DNA of 64,000 nucleotides from Strongylocentrotus droebachiensis (GCA_035222895.1 JAVYIG010007188.1:41806-105805); one strand, 5' to 3'. Counted from the first letter of the stretch, positions 10,076 to 23,600 are shown. The notes: generated by a model not told the origin, from the letters alone. Numbers and translations are program-made.

Positions 10076-10230
10076 TGTTAAAAAGAGGAACGAGTCCCTT
10101 TCGCGTCAAAAAGAGTACTGTGGCTGAGTCTGGAGCATGTAGACTATCCCACGTGACTGTATGATGGTAGCAGTGATTGTCGACATATGCTCATACGCCA
10201 GACTAGGGTTTTTACTTCTAGCATTTAATT

Positions 10231-12340
10231 AGTTTGGAAAATGGAAACAACATATTCCTCTGCAGGTGGGGTTAACATGATGTAGGAAGGTTGGGGAGGG
10301 CAATCAATACTGAATTAATCAAATAACGGCAAAAATAACTCCGAAAATGTGAACTTTAATCTAAAAGAATAGACATGGAGAGCACCAACGCAACGTTATC
10401 GGCACACGATTGGGGAGCTAATGACAAAGTTTCACTCAATCGTACCACGGATGTGATCTTGCACCCCCACACTGTTTAAATTGGAACCTGTTTACTTAGA
10501 AGGGGTGCGATGTTGCATCATCTGAATGTGTTGGTGGCGGTGCATTTGGTACCGCCCATTTAAAATGAAAAGTTTAACACATTTATCTATACAGGTCAAC
10601 ACACTATGACTCAAACAGTTTAAATGAAACCATTTAACATCAAATTGTAAAATTAAATTATGTACTCAATTATTATTTGAAGAAGAAAAACCCTACCCCA
10701 CGACTAACATAGCTCCCATTTTGTTCAGAAGCATTATCAGAAATACTTTGTTCAAGATTTAGTAGTCTTTATGATACTGTACAGATACATATTCTTAAAT
10801 CATTTTATAGTGGATCAAGACTTTTACAATTATTTTTCTTTTGATCTACGTATAGGACAATCATAAATGATGATCGGGCAGATCATCCACTCTCATAGAT
10901 TGCATTAAAAAAAAAAACGAATATTATATTAAAAATTATTATCATATAAAAATGAAAATACGTACGCATTTGAAAGGGGACTGAAAAATCTTCTCCATGC
11001 GTTGATAAATACATCCATGCCGTAGGTCTACATCGTGAGCTATTTTCTTGAAATATATCTACGGAATAATTCTTGTCGTTCTCCTGTCTCGGGTAGCAAT
11101 ACTAGGAGAGTAGCACATCCAAATGATCATGATGATTCAAACATAATTGCGCACTGAAGTTACATGTTAACATGAAGAAGATATACCGATGGAAACAGGA
11201 ATAACCAACGTTATACTCGTAGCCTGATAACTGGTCAGCAACACCTCACAGCAGAAGATAAAACAGCAAAGAATATAAAATGAGGTCGTAAATGATGCAA
11301 AAATAACGATTGTCTGACAATATAAAATGAAGTCGTAAATGATCCAAACAAAACGATTGTCTGAGAACAAACGACCAACACATCACGCATCTATACCAGT
11401 ACTAAGTCGCAAGGTCGGCAAAATGATCAGTCATGCGACCTCTTAAAACACCTTGTATAACAAACAAAGTACATGTACTTTCATTCTTGTCTACTATACT
11501 ACCAGCACTTATGTTTTAAGATAACCAGGTCAATATATATATAAAGAATTATATATTTCATGCAAACAAGATTCATCAGGATTATATTTCTTGTGACTGA
11601 TCGCCGTTGCGGGAAAATAGAGATTTTTATAATCTATCAAATATTCTGTGAAACAAATGTTCCTTCCCACGTTTCTTCCTGAGGATTGAATTGGGTGATA
11701 CAAATATTGCCAAATTGTTTTGGGGTTTCTGATTGTATAACTCTATTATCAAATGAACATTTACTTTACTTGTACTAAAGAGAACTGTTGCTGAGCTAGC
11801 GCCATGAGCATCCCTGGACGGTGTGTGCGCTCTATAAGTTTACACTATCATTATTATTTATATTACGCAAGTATTATTGGGTAGGCCTAATTACAATCCG
11901 CCTTGCACATGCAATAATTGCTATGTCGGGCAAGCCTCTGGGAGACGATTCGTGGAGGGTAAGAATGCATATAATTTCAATACACTATTAAATCCTGATG
12001 AAACATCGCCAGGAGACGAACGAAATAATAATCATCATATCGAAAAATAGCAATGGATACAGACAAACTAAGGCTTGTTTGTTCTTGTCTTGCGCTCATC
12101 ATAGTTAATCACAAGAACGAACAGGATACCGAAATCAGCCAATCATTTCCCGTTATTTTTTCTCGCAATTAATGATGATAGATTATCATCGGGGAATCGT
12201 AAAAGACTATCATTAATGTCACAACTAAATGAAGGTTCTATTTAGAATTCCAGCGAAAGGGGGCTCTTTATCCCTGTTGGGTCATACTATTAGTTCACCA
12301 GTACATTAGAACGATTACATGTGTTTTACGCCAACGTCTG
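10231..12340. other. Intronic stretch without a recognised element
   Basis: Apart from the 47-bp duplication and a short TGCTATGTCGGGCAAGCCT match at 11919, I see no gene, inverted repeat or SINE. Confidence 0.5.
11272..11365 (+). repeat. Tandem duplication, 47 bp x 2
   Basis: AATATAAAATGAGGTCGTAA at 11272 and AATATAAAATGAAGTCGTAA at 11319; the copies differ at a few positions. Confidence 0.9.
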
Positions 12341-12356
12341 TTTAATCTTGATAACA

Positions 12357-14460
12357 TGATCTCTCTCTCTCTCCCTCTTTCTCTCTCTTTACCCAACCCA
12401 TCTCTAGCGAGTTCATTAAGACAGCTTCGAGCTGTTTGTAGTTGATTGCAGTAATAAATAACTTTATATGTGAACCATCACACCTGGGGTTCCCCAAAGC
12501 AAACTCTAGTCGTACGTGTAGGGCCATGCACGTCGTCGATTGATAGGATCAAGGCATCATATCTGAAGCGAAAAAGCACGTCCCAGAACGATATGACATT
12601 ACACATGACAGTATGTAACGATTGCAAGAATCAATACACATTATACAGTTAACAACTATTACATATTCATACCCTTACCAAGTTTTGTAATTTTCTAAGT
12701 ATGTGAAAAAATTGATATTTCCCGATTGAGGTTTCTCGATAATGTGACATATTAAAGCTTACATCTTAGAGTATTCGACCAAGGCCATAATTCAACCTTT
12801 CCGCCTTTCATTCTTGAGTTACAAAAAACAAAAACAAATCATTACGTTTACAAGGGGAACAAATAACTTAGTTGTTAAATGTATAAATATATATAAAGTA
12901 TGAATAAAGGGTGACATCATAACAATTGAAAGAAAGAAATTACTCAGATCATACCGTTCTATAGTACATCTAAAAGGCCAGTTATTTGAAGAAGAAAAAA
13001 ATCCAGCCGACAGAGGTTTAAACCCCCAGTCGGCATTTATCCTGTAACAATGGATGCGTGGCTGCCCACTGGAGGACCAAGCATCCATGCTTGGGCGTTC
13101 CCGTGTATCCATGGAAACGCGCTTGCATCCTTCTAATATGTTGTTACTGTTTAATTATTTTCTTGATAAAATATGCCTTTCTCCAAAAAATGTGTACGTG
13201 AATAATAAACAGTAGGGTCACATTAGCATGGAACTCGCAATATTTCTTCTCTATATTTTATACATCTACCAAGAAGCGGAGTTTCTTTACATCATTATAT
13301 ATGTTTGTATTACAACAAAATCTTGCAATATTCTTGTCCTTCTTGCACCAATGTTGATGGTCGTAAAAGAAGGTGCATTCTTGTTTTTAAAGGATATAAC
13401 CGAAAAGGCAGTTTTAGGTAGTAGAATACAGACAGAATATTCGCACTCTTTACTTGCCTCTCACAATCATCTGAGGATACTGGTACTTTGTGAAATAATA
13501 TCATATCCTTGTTCCGTGTTTGCCCTCTGCAGACTGCAGTACATGGTTAATTGAGTAACATATTTAAACCTTTGTTCACTTCTTTTCTTGCTATCAACAA
13601 TGATGACTTGTCAGTAAAAAACCTTTGGACAGTTTTTGTCTTTTTTTGAAATACATCACCAAGTTGAAGAATCAACATAACCTTTGATTCTGTCTCTCAG
13701 AATGTATGTATCTTTCCCTGCCCTCTTAATGAAAAGGTCACCATCTCTACAACTCTGGAACAAAAATGGCGTAAAAATGGACAATGCCCTAAAACGTCTC
13801 TGAGGGCACGCACAATTACCAACCATTACAGCCCCTAAGTGCTCCATGCTTTTTCTCTCGAGAATATCAAATTCTGGTATTGATATTACCCCGTCCGTGA
13901 TCAAATTTACGAATTCCAACAGCGTGAGAAGAGGAAGTTTGACACGTCCATGTTAACTGGACATGAAAAAGTAATTGAGCATGACAGCTTCACCTTTTTT
14001 TAGATTCAGTGTCTTTGCTTTTGATCAGATAAATGGAGGCATGCAGTGATGGGTAGGACAAATAATTATCCATAAAGACGTATCCAGGAAAACCTAGAAA
14101 AAGAGAGAGAGCGAGGTAGAATGAAATGGGTAGAAAGAGAAGGAGGTGACAGTGATATTATGTATGTATGTACATACATGTATGTATCTAAATGTAAAGA
14201 AATATCCTGTACAACAGCTGTGGCAATAAACACAAGTTCATATGAACGAAAAATCAATAACATAACAACTAAATTTGAATTAAAAATGAAGAACTTTCTT
14301 AATGGATTTTTAGTTAATGTATTTTATTCTTAAAAACAGCTTCCAGTCCTTCTACATTGCATATTAATATTAGCTAAATGACAACGCAGCTCATCCTTTC
14401 CATTTCCAAAACTTTTAACTGAACTACTAGTACTTGATTTGTATATTTGATCACGTGATG
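12357..14460. other. Intronic stretch, short CT tract then nothing recognised
   Basis: A (CT)n run at 12357-12391 and a short ATGTATGTATGTACATAC repeat near 14160. Open frames at 13228-13554 and 13656-13919 resemble no protein I know. Confidence 0.5.
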
Positions 14461-14470
14461 AAAGTGGAAA

Positions 14471-14785
14471 AGTCGTGGTCTAGTGGATACGTCATCGGAA
14501 TGTCAATCGCACGGTTCGCGGTTCGAGTCCCGCCGCGGCACTGATGTCCTCTGGCAAGACATAAATCTACATTTGCCACACTCGACCCAGGTGAGGAAAA
14601 TGGAAGCCTGGCAGGAATGAAGTTCTAGAAATGCGACGGCGCCACAGTGGCAGCCATGCTAATTAAAGCCGGGGTAATAAAAATTGCGGAGCGCCATCAG
14701 TAGCGGCAATGTGCCAGATAGGAGCGCTATGCAAGAACCACTCATTTATTATGGTTATTATTATTATTATTGTAATTATTATAAA
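14471..14785 (+). mobile_element. SINE-1 full-length copy (tRNA-headed)
   Basis: Head GTGGTCTAGTGGATACG (A box) and GCGGTTCGAGTCCCGCCGCG (B box). The body has CCTCTGGCAAGACATAAATC, CACTCGACCCAGGTGAG and TAAAGCCGGGGTAATAA. The tail is ATT repeats. Other copies start near 16742, 30666, 38452 (minus), 53289 (headless) and 55795 (minus). Confidence 0.9.
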
Positions 14786-14984
14786 ATATGAAAGCAATGA
14801 TGATGGGTATGGGAGGCAGCAGGTGGTTTGGATGAAGTGGATGGCGATTGTGAAGGTGAACGGACCAAGACTTGCGAGGGAAGAAGGATGAAGACCGTCG
14901 AGAGAGACGCTCTGAGGCAAATTGACAAGGATTAATCAGAGGAAATTACGCTTTGCATAGGAAGGAGAGATGAAGATAAATTGG

Positions 14985-15350
14985 AAGAGAGAGGGAGTAG
15001 AGAGAGAGAGAGAGAGTGAGAGAGAAAGAGAGAAATTGGGCAGGGGGGAAGAGAGAGAGAGAGGGAGAGAGAGAGAGATGGAGAAGGAGAGAGAGAGAGC
15101 GAGAGAAACTGTTACAGTGTATCATGCCATTTTTTAAAAGGACATAACTTGTTGATACAACGTTGAGCAACCTTCAATAAGAGAGGGAGAATACAGGAGA
15201 GAGAGATAAAAAGTAAATAGAGGGAAAGAAGACAGGCAAGGTGAAGAGAGAGAGAGAAGAGAACGATTGAGAGAGAGAGAGAGTGAGAGAGAGAAAGAGA
15301 GAAAGAGAGACACAGAGAGTGAGGGAGAGAGAGATAGAAAGGGGGGGACG
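14985..15350 (+). repeat. Two (GA)n tracts
   Basis: Purine tracts at 14985-15108 and 15180-15350, separated by about 70 bases of unique sequence. Confidence 0.95.
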
Positions 15351-16254
15351 AAATATTATGTACATGATGAAGGAAGAGGGGGAGACAGGGAGATGATCAA
15401 AAAGAGAGACAAACAAAAGGGGGTAATATTCAACTATTGAGTAGTGGGTGAAACAGACAAGTAGAAAAACATGGACAAATTTGACTTCATTTAACCTGCG
15501 TACATAATAACCGCTATCCTTAATAGCTTTCTTCAAATCGTTTTTAATAACGACGACTGGGTAATCTATTATTCGTCTGACTCAATACAATCAAGAGCTA
15601 TTTTCGTGGGCGATGTCCGGTATTTCAGGTGGGAGTCAATTGCTTGAAGAAAGATGACCAGATGGAATACTTGTCAAACACTGTGTTATATATACATTCC
15701 AACAGATTGATACTGCGGGAAATGTGTTAATTGTGAAGGCTGTTGAGGTTGGAAACGAAAAGCACTGTCTGATATCAACAATTCTTTGAAAAGCAATGTT
15801 ATGTTCTTAGCATTTTTATGCAATATCGATAGTCTCCCCTGATAATAAATGTGCTTAAAGGATACGTGGTTTCAGAGGAGATTAATAGAAATGATGGAGC
15901 TTTATAAACGACGACCACATGGTGATTTCAAACCAAAAGATACCCTGTGTGTAGGCATATTTTCAAACTTCACATCGTAGCTTCAGAATTAAAGAAACAT
16001 CGTACTTCAAAACCTGTACTTTAATTAACAGGATACCAATCATCAAAAGAGAAAAGTATACATATTATAAACAGCATGAAGGTTCACTGCACTTGTAATC
16101 ATACTGATCTGCATGGCTTTAAATAGATTCTAATTTCCTATGATCAAACGTAACGGAATTCGTTGACACGTATGAACGATGCACATCGGAAGACTGCAAT
16201 CGGCCATAAACATAGCTACAACTGCAAGCTATGTTAAGGTTGATCTGTAGAAGA

Positions 16255-16440
16255 AACCTGACGATATTTTATCGTTGTACACGACCGCAAATATTCTCGA
16301 AAAATCAATTCAAGATTAAATTTAATACCCCAATCTATACCCGTATTTAGACAATATTTTTGGATTACGCAATTCGGTAATGTCATGTTCGCAGATTTTA
16401 ACATGTGACGTACACCGCTATTGAAATTGCCTTGATTGAA
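16255..16440 (+). mobile_element. Family H element
   Basis: Shares ACGACCGCAAATATTCTCGA, AATACCC.., TTCGCAGATTTTAACATGTG and GCTATTGAAATT with the copies at 34770 and 35135. No clear terminal inverted repeat. Confidence 0.55.
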
Positions 16441-16544
16441 TTTTAATTAAAAAAAAAGTAGTTGCGATCGTCTTTTTTTTTTTTTTATAGATTTAGATAA
16501 AAATTGCATCACTACTTTCACATCTGAGTAAGATCTTTGAGAAT

Positions 16545-16697
16545 CTGGACCCTGTTTCACAAAGCCTTTTTTCAATGACAAATGACAAAAATCAGTGATA
16601 AATCCGTTGGTAACCAATCAGAAGCAAGGATTTTAGTAGCTTATAACAAAAACTGTCATTTGTCACTGATGACAAGTTTGGTGAAACGGGGCCCTAG
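16545..16697. mobile_element. Family A MITE (hAT-like), copy 2
   Basis: 153 bp with ends CTGGACCCTGTTTCACAAAG and GGTGAAACGGGGCCCTAG; the interior matches copy 1. Confidence 0.8.
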
Positions 16698-16741
16698 ACT
16701 GGATTTAAAATTCATGTGATAACTGCCTACAAAGCCTACAA

Positions 16742-16985
16742 GTGTCGTGGCCTAGTGGATACGCCATCAGACTGTATATCGCACAGTTCGCGATTCGAGT
16801 CCCAGCGTAAATGGGTACCCGGAAGAAAAAATGCCTCGAATGCTAGAGCGCCTTATCAGGGTATCTCGCTAATACCGGCGTAATGATAGTAGTGGTTAAA
16901 AACATTATTATTTTTAAAGCGCTATAGTATTTTATGTAACCACAACAAATTGTATCATTATTTATTACTATTACAACTGCGTACA
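16742..16985 (+). mobile_element. SINE-1 copy, internally deleted
   Basis: Head GTGTCGTGGCCTAGTGGATA, B box GCGATTCGAGTCCCAGCG, then GGGTACCCGGAAG, TACCGGCGTAATGATAG and an ATT-rich tail. Part of the middle body is missing. Confidence 0.8.
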
Positions 16986-17019
16986 GTCTCAATAGAGACA
17001 TCTCTCTCTCTCTCTCTAC

Positions 17020-17380
17020 GTGCCACGTCCTGATTACGTTGTCGACCATGGAGTGCCACAACTCTCTGTCCCATATTCTATGAAGTAATTCATTCTCCGT
17101 GAGATCAATTCTACTTTCAGAAATCCTACTCCTTAAGCTACTCATCCACATAATCCTCCCTCTACCCCCTACTCCTCCTCCCCTCGATTCTTCCAGTCAG
17201 TGCAAGATTTTCCAAACCATTCTTTCGTATAACGTGACCCAAGAAGCTAAGCTGCCGACCTTTTATATTATTCAGAAGTTTTCGTCTTGTTCCTGCCATG
17301 GCAAATACCTCATACCTCATCTTTTAATAAAGACATTCTACATCGCTACCTTTAACTGCATGACAGTTGCATGTTATGCC
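17020..17380 (-). pseudogene. Eroded non-LTR retrotransposon, C-terminal part of reverse-transcriptase ORF
   Basis: Read on the minus strand, 17165-17310 gives AGTRRKLLNNIKGRQLSFLG, then HVIRKNGLENLALTGRIEGR and RSRG before a TAG. The motif order (RxLL.xIK.RQLxFLGHxxR..xLExLxLTGxIEGxRxRG) is the familiar region following the palm domain in animal LINE-type reverse transcriptases. Upstream, across a frameshift near 17315, MQLKVAM-stop-NVFIKR corresponds to the preceding conserved helix. Downstream the frame has many stops but still echoes the family (EDYVDE, RQRNQDVAR). It is dead: several stop codons, a frameshift and no upstream catalytic region. The closest clade is not decidable by eye. 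Confidence 0.75.
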
Positions 17381-17439
17381 TTGATGTTTCCAAGCAAACC
17401 ATCCACGCCTGCTTATACCAAGGAGTTATTCCAATGACC

Positions 17440-18984
17440 ACTTGGTCAGAACACCAAGCATAGGGGCTTGCTAGACGTTGACCATCGTAGTCGATCCCAG
17501 CGGGTGGCTGTGGCAAAATGAGTTAGTGCATCGAGCAAATCAAGGACCGTTAAAGTATACACGCATAATATGGCCGAGTTGCAAGTTTAGGATTCCTACA
17601 GTGCATCTGAGTGCTACACTGAAAGATACTTAAGCCTTTTCATAATGCGAACACTTTCCCTCTTCATCATATCTAACTGGGCTCGAAATTCCATCGATAC
17701 CTTGTTTGAAAGATACTTTAATAGCACAATCCTCTAGTTATTCTTAGCCTAACTATGATCATTAAAGAGATAGCTGAGAGAAAGAGAGATATATTTCGCA
17801 GTATCGCATAGCTCAGACTTCAGAGGGTAGCGTAATTAAATTGGGGTTTGAATGTTATGTTGCAGATAAGACATTAATTTGTAATCAACACTAGCTGTAC
17901 ATATCTGCAGCGTTGTAACCATGGGAACGGTTAACCCTATCCCACTCCTGCCACCGCCTTTCTATCCATACAGTCCCACACGTTCATTTACATGTTATTA
18001 TTCCGTAGTCACCTGCAGAGCAGCTATTCGTATCCCTTTGAATCTGATGTAAGTGAATTAGCATTGCATTTATTGGCCCAGCTGCCGTCCAGTTAGACGG
18101 TTCCTTTCTACTTTCCTATGCGATGTGTTGACGTAGAATGTACTCTTATCTGGAGTTGGGCGAGAAGCAACTCTCTTGAATAGTAAATACAAACCCGTCT
18201 GACCTATGGTTTGCAAAACGGTATATACAGGAATTCAACGTCCAGCTTCGCGACAATCATTCCACATTTTGTGGTTTGGTTAAATAACTTTTGATTCAGA
18301 GCAGTAAAATCTATGCCAGATGCATTAGTAGAAAGGGCAACGACACCTGCACACACTGCACCCAATTTTGTTTTATGACTATATTTCGTTTGATGCCAGG
18401 AATTAATAAAAAGGAAATATGAATATATCGATACAGTTTACAAACTAACCATTGACAATGCATCAATTATACATCTACTCAGTATCCCATTTCAAATTGA
18501 AAAGCAATTTCATATGAGTTATGGAAAATTCTTCAAATATACAATCAATATGCCATCAATATCAATTATGTGGTTAATGACAAAAGGCAGCATATTAACA
18601 TCTTTATTAATCTACTATGTCTACACTGCATCATGGTATATTCAACCGACATCGTTTAATTTAGATAGCTCAATTGAATATTCATCTCTTCGAGAATACA
18701 TGTACCACGCCCAATTCACTTTAAAATCTTTTTTTCCTAATCTCTCTTTAGATTATGATTATGAGTGTTTCGTTCAGATGGCTCCCAGCAGATTTCTCTA
18801 TCGTATCACAAGCACTGAGACTGACTCTCTTATTCTTCCTGTCTCCCAACCCTAAACAAACCAGTTGGGTAGCATGCTCCTATATGTTACACGAACTCGA
18901 CACTCCTTCTCGTCATAATCAACGTGTAATAAAGAGTCACACGCTCCGCACCCACAGGGCTATCGCATCTCAAAGTTCTATCTT
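17440..18984. other. Intronic stretch without a recognised element
   Basis: Nothing recognised. A 113-codon open frame at 18514-18855 has no motif I know and lies in AT-rich DNA where such lengths arise by chance. Confidence 0.45.
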
Positions 18985-19284
18985 CATCAGCTCGAGTTTG
19001 CCAAATAACCCACTACTTCAACTATCCCGATCGCAAAGTAGCCAGTTAATTTGCGTCTTCATTTAGCCCGCAGTTGCAATTAGCGGGATATTTGGTCGAG
19101 AAAATATTCCGAGATATCTTGGTCTTGTTTTCAAATATCCCGCTATTTGGGAAAAAGCGGAATAATTTGCGCCCGTCCAAGCTAGTGTGATGAGTGTATC
19201 GGTCTGGTGAAGACACAATTTTGAGCTTCGGGATAATATCCCGTGTCTGAAAATAGCGGGTTATTTGGCAAACTCGAGCTGATG
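18985..19284. mobile_element. Family Q MITE, 300 bp, perfect 27-bp terminal inverted repeats
   Basis: CATCAGCTCGAGTTTGCCAA.. at 18985-19011 is repeated exactly, inverted, at 19258-19284. The interior repeats CGGGATAT and ATCCCGCTATTTGG-like words. No second copy was noticed in the window. Confidence 0.85.
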
Positions 19285-19446
19285 TAGACAGGCCTGTACC
19301 CCTATCTCACCAACTAGCCTTCAAACTCCTCCAAATTTATCGTCAATTTTAGTAGCATATTTTCTGCCAGTGACAGCCTAAAGAAAAGGGTTATATCAAT
19401 AAGCTGATTTCCTTGGTTGAACGGCTAACGGTTAACTTCTTCATGG

Positions 19447-19673
19447 TGGCTACATACTATGGCTACATACTATGGCTACAACATTCCCAAGTAATATCAC
19501 TGCGATGCACTCTGTTAATGCATAATATAACAGTGTAACATAGCACTACAATTCATAATATAATTTTTTTAAAGAAAGAGTTCAAATTGAAGGAAAACTT
19601 CACAGCAGAGAAGTTGAATAGCTACTTACGTATGCTCATAAGAATATAATGTAGCCATAGTATGTAGCCATCC
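19447..19673. repeat. Inverted repeat with small tandem, GGCTACATACTAT
   Basis: TGGCTACATACTATGGCTAC at 19447-19475 (unit repeated 2.3 times) has its complement at 19649-19673. Confidence 0.7.
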
Positions 19674-20124
19674 ACCCAGCATCTAGACCAAGAATTAGAT
19701 AGTTTATTCCTCAGCACTATACATCCTGACTTATGGATCCTGCTGAGTATCGTCGTAGAAGTAGAAGTATACTCATCATTAATTTGGATTTTCGGATAGT
19801 AATATCTTATTTCTAAGGCAGCAGTGTTGATTTCAAAACAAGTTGGCATGCATACATTTATCAAGCTCATTTTAATGACTTTGTTTACGTATTCTTCCAC
19901 CATCCGCATATCAAATTTAGAGATTCACATAATTATACTTTCATATCAGTAACTTTAACTAAATTTATATGTCTGTTACCATACACTACATTGTTTCATG
20001 GGAGGAAGTCAACATCACATTCCCAGTTTCTACCCATATTTATGTGGAGTTTACAAGTTTACAAGTTCAAAAATCATGTACAAAAATAAATTTTAAGAAT
20101 CCGGATGGCCTTCACTCCCTTTAA

Positions 20125-20509
20125 AGATGTAGTTGAGTTCTGGTAATGATATTGCATTGTGAAAGAAACGGTGTGGAATCGACCAGAAAGGTTGACCATC
20201 TAGCATATAAGAATTTGTGTGTTTTGCAAGTTCCTGGAATCATCAAAATGATAAGAAATTTGGCCAAGTCTTGGTAAAGTTACAAACACTGTACACAGAA
20301 AGATGTATATGGGACTACACGAACACGTGGCGTAAAAATCCTACCCTGGATTTTTACGATGTTACATGACATATCTAGAATATGAAGGCATTTGAAGAGC
20401 CATGCTTTTCAGCGAACATGTCTTATCTGATGTTCTTCCACACTTGCATAATAAGAATGATAACGCACACAAAATATTTTTCACCTCTTCCCAGAACTCA
20501 ACCTTCTCT
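20125..20509 (+). mobile_element. Family J MITE (TTAA-flanked), 385 bp
   Basis: TTAA at 20121-20124 and 20510-20513. The ends AGATGTAGTTGAGTTCTGG and CCCAGAACTCAACCTTCTCT form an imperfect inverted repeat. A hairpin CGTAAAAATCC/GGATTTTTACG sits in the middle. The copy at 36680-36974 is inverted relative to it. Confidence 0.85.
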
Positions 20510-20827
20510 TTAAAATAGGTTGTCATGGTTTTGAGTTGACTGGGATGGTGTCCGTGAGTGTGGTCACGTATTCTAAATAAGTGCTTGAAGGCAGGTAACT
20601 TGAGACAAAATCTTTAATAATCGAAGACCTTCTGACTCGTTGTCCACAACACCACGTACTGCCCCCCTTCCGGCTCTCTCTAGGGCAAGGCTACTTAATG
20701 AAGGACCAAACTAAATTAAGAATCCTTAATTTTGGAGCGAGTTCTGACTTCACAGCGCTTTGTGGTACGTCAACACGGTCAATGCATGGAGTTGCTTTCG
20801 TAACTCCATGGTCAATGTAAGGCAGGA

Positions 20828-21225
20828 GTGAGGAGGTGGGTTGGCTCAACCGGTAAAGCGTCTGGCTGTAGAACCAAAGGTTGGGGGTACGAAGCCCAAT
20901 CCAGGCGTGCGACTGAAGCCTGCGTTGAGTGTTAACGTGCCCCTCCCCTGTTTTGTATAGACGCAGGCTGTGTTACAGTGCCAAACACTCAGTCCCCCGA
21001 TTAAATGGATGTCCCGTGTAGAGGAAATTTACCACCTTGGCAAGTAAGAACTCTCTGCTTTATTCGTATAAGAGTTAGGGGAAACCCTGGTGTACTAGTA
21101 ATGGTCTACCTGTACACCCCAATCAATTATATCGGGAGGAGACCCGATGGTTACAGTGACTCAGTTTGCTTTTCTCCTCCCAGACACAGGTGACGGCAAA
21201 TGATTATTAATAATAATCAAAGTGT
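20828..21225 (+). mobile_element. SINE-4, tRNA-headed
   Basis: Head GGTTGGCTCAACCGGTAAAG (A-box-like) and GGGGGTACGAAGCCCA (decayed B box), a long unique body, and the tail ATTATTAATAATAATC. Only one copy was seen. Confidence 0.55.
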
Positions 21226-21239
21226 GGGTACACTTGTTT

Positions 21240-23600
21240 ATAAAAGAGAACGATACACTGTAGATAAGACGAACAATTTATCCGAAGTTTCCAAAAACCT
21301 TATTTCACCATACCTGTTGCATTTAACGTTATGGCCGCTGGAGTGTTAGATTCATTCTCCTCCGAATAGTGGTTTCCTTCGTTCAGAAAAATATCATAAA
21401 ACTAATCAGATTTATTAACAAACAAAAAACCTGCTCAAACAAATTACAAGCACAATGTTGAGATTGACAAAGACGTAAAGGATGTTTAAAAAAATTATCG
21501 ATATAAGATTCACACAATTGTTGCGAATATCTTTATAAACAGTAGCTTTCAATGTTTTTTAGAATATCAATCAGTAGTAATTGTTTCATCCCTAAAGAAT
21601 GCAACAAATCCCAATTAATGCCTAGCCAATACGTTGACATTCTTACGTAGCGGAAAGTTAATAAGGATACAAACCTAAAGCTTACGGTTTAAGTTCATAA
21701 ACCATTTATGGATACCTCGCCCGACCGAGCTTTAATTTTCATTAATAAATATAACAAAAATACCAGCACCGCCTCTGTCCTCAACGAAAGCACAGAGGAG
21801 AGGACACTATACTTTTTCTTTTTCTTTTTCTTTATATACTAGCAACATTAATGAGTAGGTCGGCCGGGGGCGCATCTGCTATGGAATGAAGTGGACTCCG
21901 TAAGTCAATTTAATAAGCTGGATATGATCTATTAGACTGAGTGCATTTTGGTTTCAGGCCGAATGGGATAATAAGAATTAGCTCAAGTTATAGAGAATCA
22001 CTTTCAGGCGAAGCGGAAAGCTAGATGTACCGTTATAAGAAGCGATGACCATGATGATAGCACAAGATGGGATGTTCTTATTACGTGCAGTGTTCGTAAA
22101 TTCAAAACCAAAGACGTTTTACAGCAAGTACATATTGGCCCTATTCGAAGATACAAATATTTATATTCATAAATTCTAAGCTATCGTATTTATCGAAATG
22201 TTCTTTCCTTATAAATGGCCTTTAAAAACAAGAAAATGAAGAAAAAAAAAAACAAGCAGCAAAACAATAAAATAAAGAAATAAAAAACAAAATAATTTGA
22301 ATACCAAGGTATTATCCAATCAGATATTTGCTTTCTTTCATAATTAATCGTAATACTCGCACAATCTGAAATCATCTCAAGTAAACGAATAGGTGGGATG
22401 GTTCTAAATACCAAAGAGGACCATGAAAACACTACATCTCCTTAAAATATATTTGTGACTCTTGCCATATTTGTATATTCAGCATGTTTCCGACGATCAT
22501 TGTCTCGAATTGTTATTTGTCCTATATATATCCATTTCTGATACTCATCACTTTAAAACCATACAAACTTGTAAATTAACCGTCAAAATACTAAATATAC
22601 TGTCACATCATCTCTTTATCTTGTTTGTTTAATGTATCACTGAGTTTATGACTTTTACCCATCTAATTGAGGAAGTATTCACTGACCCTCCACGCGACTG
22701 CATGCATGGTTTCAAAGCGGCGCGGCGCCCGCACTCTTCCGACATGCTGACGTCATGGTTCCCTTGAAGCGCGGTGACATAATACCTAATAACGTTAAAT
22801 CTGTTTGGAGCCAGAAGGATGTTAACTCATATGCTCTAACACAGAATTAACGCTCTTCTCGCTCTGAACAGATGAAATCTACCTGGCCTGTAAAGAAGGT
22901 ATGTTTACCGCGGTGTGATGGGAGGATACCTAAACAGTTGACAACATTAGCTGCGTAACTTGAAAGTCATCGCAGTACCTTTTCTTGGTGGATAAACTGA
23001 AACACCAACTGTGAATTCTGACAGATTTTCCCAATGCGTGACGCACTCGAAGTGCTCTTATGAAATCTTGAGATCAAATAAGGTAGAAAGCATGTAGAGT
23101 ATAATGATTGAATGTAAGTTGCATAGTTATGTACAGGAATTGATAAGAACTGATTCAATAAATCATGATGCACTCTCCCCCGGCAAAGCTTTATCGGAAT
23201 GGATGTGAAGTACAAATTAAATCTGGGACAAATTTAATAAAAAAGAGCACATCAAAGGGAAAATATGACCCTGAGGGTAGGAATATTGCTATAGAAGGAC
23301 ATTATATATTTATCTTGTGGTTAACGTCCTTTTTTGAAAGTGTTGGCTACACCGACATGCACGCTTTTATTCGCAATACAGCAATGATGATATTTCCTTT
23401 TTATGACGCACAATCACCAACCATGAACATTTATCTCTCTTCGCTTCGAAATTACTTTGAAAATGTGTTCAATTCAACCGCCCGAAATGTCTCACACTAA
23501 TTACAAGATCAAAAGGGAAAAAAATTCCGACGCATAGGCCTACATTGATAAAAGCACTTGAGATAAATAAGTTACCATTATACGAAACTGGAATACCATA
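21240..23600. other. Intronic stretch, mostly unrecognised
   Basis: A C-family end (CTGTTTGGAGCCAGAAGG) lies at 22803-22820 and a CpG-rich patch with TGACGTCA at 22748-22755. A 111-codon frame at 23165-23500 matches nothing I know. Confidence 0.45.

Noticed and set aside
18514-18855. 113-codon plus-strand frame with hydrophobic stretch
   Set aside because: No recognisable domain, no splice or promoter context, length within chance for AT-rich DNA of this size.
23165-23500. 111-codon plus-strand frame starting with two ATGs
   Set aside because: No recognisable family; isolated in an intron; kept only as a note.
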